This document shows, piece after piece, positions 62,341-64,000 of a stretch of DNA of 64,000 bases; the stretch's first letter is position 1; the number at the start of each line of letters is the position of its first letter. The notes under the pieces are model-generated. The model was not told the DNA's origin, ran no database searches, and worked only from the letters and a program-made list of their open reading frames with translations. Source of the DNA: Pararhodobacter marinus. Its GTDB lineage: Bacteria > Pseudomonadota > Alphaproteobacteria > Rhodobacterales > Rhodobacteraceae. The DNA lies in the NCBI RefSeq assembly GCF_003122215.1, contig NZ_QEYD01000004.1:186001-250000 (forward strand), read 5' to 3'. Both the position numbers and the translations under genes were made by a program.

Positions 62341-62617
62341 TCCTGCGCACCGGGCCGACGAGGATGATCGTCGGTCGAATGGCCGAGAAAAGCCGTTTTC
62401 ATTGGTCTTCGAGGCCACAAGAGGTAAGGAATAGCTTTGACGCACCGCCTTGAGTTGCCTTCGCGACTGCGCCACAAATTGCCACGTCCGTTGCGTGACC
62501 GGCGATAGAAAGTGCACCTGCCCGAACCTTGCGTATGCTGTAACCGAATGTCGAGACAGCGTGTGACAATGTCGGCAAGCTAAGAAATTGCCGTTCAGAG
62601 AATAAAGAGAATGCCTT

Positions 62618-63337
62618 ATGACAAAGTCTAAGTTGCTTATCCTGGGTAACAGCCACTCCGAGGCGCTGCCCAGAGATCCGATCGATGGCTATGACCTTGA
62701 GATCCACTGGCTCAAGACCAAGGATAATGCGAAATTCGGGACCATGACCTTGCCCGAAGCACGGGAGAAAGCCGCGTCATTGACTGCCAACGATACGCTC
62801 GTTCTGATGCATCTGGGGGCTCTCCATAATATCTATGGTTTGCTCAATCACGACGTCCCCTACGGCGTTCTCTTGGACGATGGCACCCGGGTTGGGCCAG
62901 AGGACGCGCAGATTATTCCGGTTTCATCCATTCGCGCAGTGTTCCAGAACAAGTTCGAGAGCGACAAGGTCGTTCCCGCGATCAAGGAAGCAACACGAGC
63001 ACAGGTTGTGCATGTTATGCCGCCGCCTCCCAAAGAAGAGATCCCTGAAAGGTTCAGGAACAAGGGGGGCGACTACCACGGGCGCGGGATCGCTGAGTTC
63101 GGCTTCGCGCCAGCAGACCTGCGCCTTGCGCTTTGGAGGATTGAGGAGAGCGCATTGAGCAGTTTCCTCGGAAAACTGGGTATCATGCATTACGCCGCGC
63201 CCGCTGAAACGCTGACCGCGACCGGTTTTCTTGCCCCGGACTTCTACGCGAATGACGCAACCCATGCCAACGCGGCGTTCGGTAAACAGCTGATGGATGC
63301 CATCGTGCGACTTTCAAAGTCTCGTGCCTACATCTGA
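62618..63337 (+). CDS. SGNH-like hypothetical protein
   Basis: 239 residues. SKLLILGNSHSEALPRDPID holds a GNSHS block I-like motif, and the C-terminal ANDATHANAAFGKQLMDAIV has a D-x-x-H as in SGNH/GDSL esterases (acyl-sugar esterases). The middle (TLVLMHLGALHNIYGLL, VVHVMPPPPKEEIPERFR) fits the fold loosely. No signal peptide. The DNA here is AT-richer than its neighbours, suggesting transfer. The 277-bp gap before it contains nothing else clear. Probably acts on a polysaccharide or its precursor. Confidence 0.7.
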   Translation: MTKSKLLILGNSHSEALPRDPIDGYDLEIHWLKTKDNAKFGTMTLPEAREKAASLTANDTLVLMHLGALHNIYGLLNHDVPYGVLLDDGTRVGPEDAQIIPVSSIRAVFQNKFESDKVVPAIKEATRAQVVHVMPPPPKEEIPERFRNKGGDYHGRGIAEFGFAPADLRLALWRIEESALSSFLGKLGIMHYAAPAETLTATGFLAPDFYANDATHANAAFGKQLMDAIVRLSKSRAYI

Positions 63338-63413
63338 GACACCCTGCGAAAGCCGACTATTCCAAACTCCGCTGTCGGGATTCCCTGACACAGGCCAGCG
63401 TTAGGAGATTGAC

Positions 63414-64000
63414 ATGACTGACCACCCCTACAAATCCCTTCCCGACAAGGCGTTCTGGCGGCGGTCGGTGGCGCGGCCGGCCTTCTCGGCGGTCGATCCG
63501 GTCGGGGAGTTCTCGCTCAAGATCGAAAAGGACACCAAGGTGGCGACCGCCGGGTCCTGCTTTGCCCAGCATGTCGCCCGCCATCTGGCGCAGTCCGGGT
63601 TCAACTATTTCGTGGTCGAAGAAGGCCACCCGATCCTGCGCGGGCCGGTTCGTGCCGCGCATAATTACGGCACCTTCTCGGCGCGCTACGGCAATATCTA
63701 TACCGCCCGCCAGCTTCGTCAGCTCATGGATCGCGCCTATGGCCGCTTCACGCCGGCCGAGGCCGCGTGGACCGATCCCGACGGCACCGTCCGCGACCCG
63801 TTCCGCCCGACCATCCAGCCCGGCAATTTCGCCTCGGTCGCCGAGATGGAGGTCGACCGCGCCCAGCATTTCGCGGCCGTCCGCCGGATGTTCGAGGAAC
63901 TCGACGTTTTCGTCTTTACCCTGGGCCTGACGGAATGCTGGGAAAGCCTTGAGGACGGTGCGGTCTTCCCGCTTTGCCCGGGCGTCGAAGGCGGCGACTT
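63414..64000 (+). CDS. GSCFA domain-containing protein, N-terminal part
   Basis: Runs off the right edge; about 195 residues visible. After AGGAG and ATG it reads MTDHPYKSLPDKAFWRRSVA, then KVATAGSCFAQHVARHLAQS with the GSCFA signature, HNYGTFSARYGNIYTARQLR and DVFVFTLGLTECWES. The family is an SGNH-like esterase-type fold found beside polysaccharide genes. Neighbouring sequence returns to high GC. Confidence 0.85.
   Translation, partial: MTDHPYKSLPDKAFWRRSVARPAFSAVDPVGEFSLKIEKDTKVATAGSCFAQHVARHLAQSGFNYFVVEEGHPILRGPVRAAHNYGTFSARYGNIYTARQLRQLMDRAYGRFTPAEAAWTDPDGTVRDPFRPTIQPGNFASVAEMEVDRAQHFAAVRRMFEELDVFVFTLGLTECWESLEDGAVFPLCPGVEGGD

Overview
The window is GC-rich, densely packed bacterial chromosome. 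Several things point to an alphaproteobacterium of the Rhodobacterales (Rhodobacteraceae/Paracoccaceae type): the protein styles (DUF3422, GSCFA, DUF2793), the number of TRAP and TctABC solute-binding-protein transporters, and a palindromic intergenic element at 3803-3885 of a kind I associate with that order. The species cannot be read from the sequence.

Layout. (1) 1-15.1 kb is core: a DUF3422 membrane protein (cut by the left edge), valS, a luciferase-like flavin oxidoreductase, and a minus-strand glycine-cleavage operon. That operon runs from a promoter and tandem glycine riboswitch (11229-11438) through gcvT, gcvH, a VOC protein, an SRPBCC protein, gcvP and a ketopantoate-reductase-like gene. 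A gamma-glutamylcyclotransferase-like gene, an EEP-family nuclease/phosphatase, a DegP/HtrA protease and tRNA-Ser(GCT) follow. (2) 15.3-27.1 kb is accessory metabolism: a LysR regulator divergent from a ThDP-dependent enzyme; a minus-strand unit of cytochrome P450 plus TRAP transporter; a single-chain dihydroxyacetone-type kinase; a MarR regulator; a putidaredoxin-type ferredoxin; an SDR; and another LysR. (3) 27.2-31.8 kb holds uraD (OHCU decarboxylase), a complete TctB-TctA-TctC transporter and a BMP/PnrA-like protein without a signal peptide.

(4) 31.8-50.7 kb is a large catabolic supercluster. Its three units are: bicupin, small protein, Rieske oxygenase, SDR and pentapeptide protein on the plus strand; an FAD monooxygenase, a second TRAP transporter, a sulfatase and a second FAD monooxygenase on the minus strand; and an alpha/beta hydrolase, extradiol-type VOC dioxygenase, degenerate SDR, ThDP enzyme, aspartate-dehydrogenase-like protein and aldehyde dehydrogenase on the minus strand. 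All three units, plus the IclR gene at 43343, carry a GTTCA/TGAAC half-site array with the same spacing (GTTCA-N4-TGAAC-N5-GTTCA). This looks like one IclR regulon. The most economical reading is uptake of an acidic, perhaps sulfated or amino-substituted, aromatic compound, then hydroxylation, ring cleavage, and removal of a side chain through an oxo acid and aldehyde. The substrate is unknown, and no reductase for the Rieske or P450 enzymes lies in the window.

(5) 50.9-53.9 kb holds an unrecognised protein and an isolated phage-like tail-fibre cassette (DUF2793 protein plus two small proteins), possibly a satellite locus of a gene transfer agent. (6) 54.0-64.0 kb is surface polysaccharide: manB-like and manC on the minus strand, the complete dTDP-rhamnose set rfbC-B-D-A on the plus strand, a large two-part protein, an AT-richer SGNH-like gene, and the start of a GSCFA-domain gene cut by the right edge.

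All calls come from reading motifs. No database search was run, and start sites were chosen by Shine-Dalgarno context and family length.
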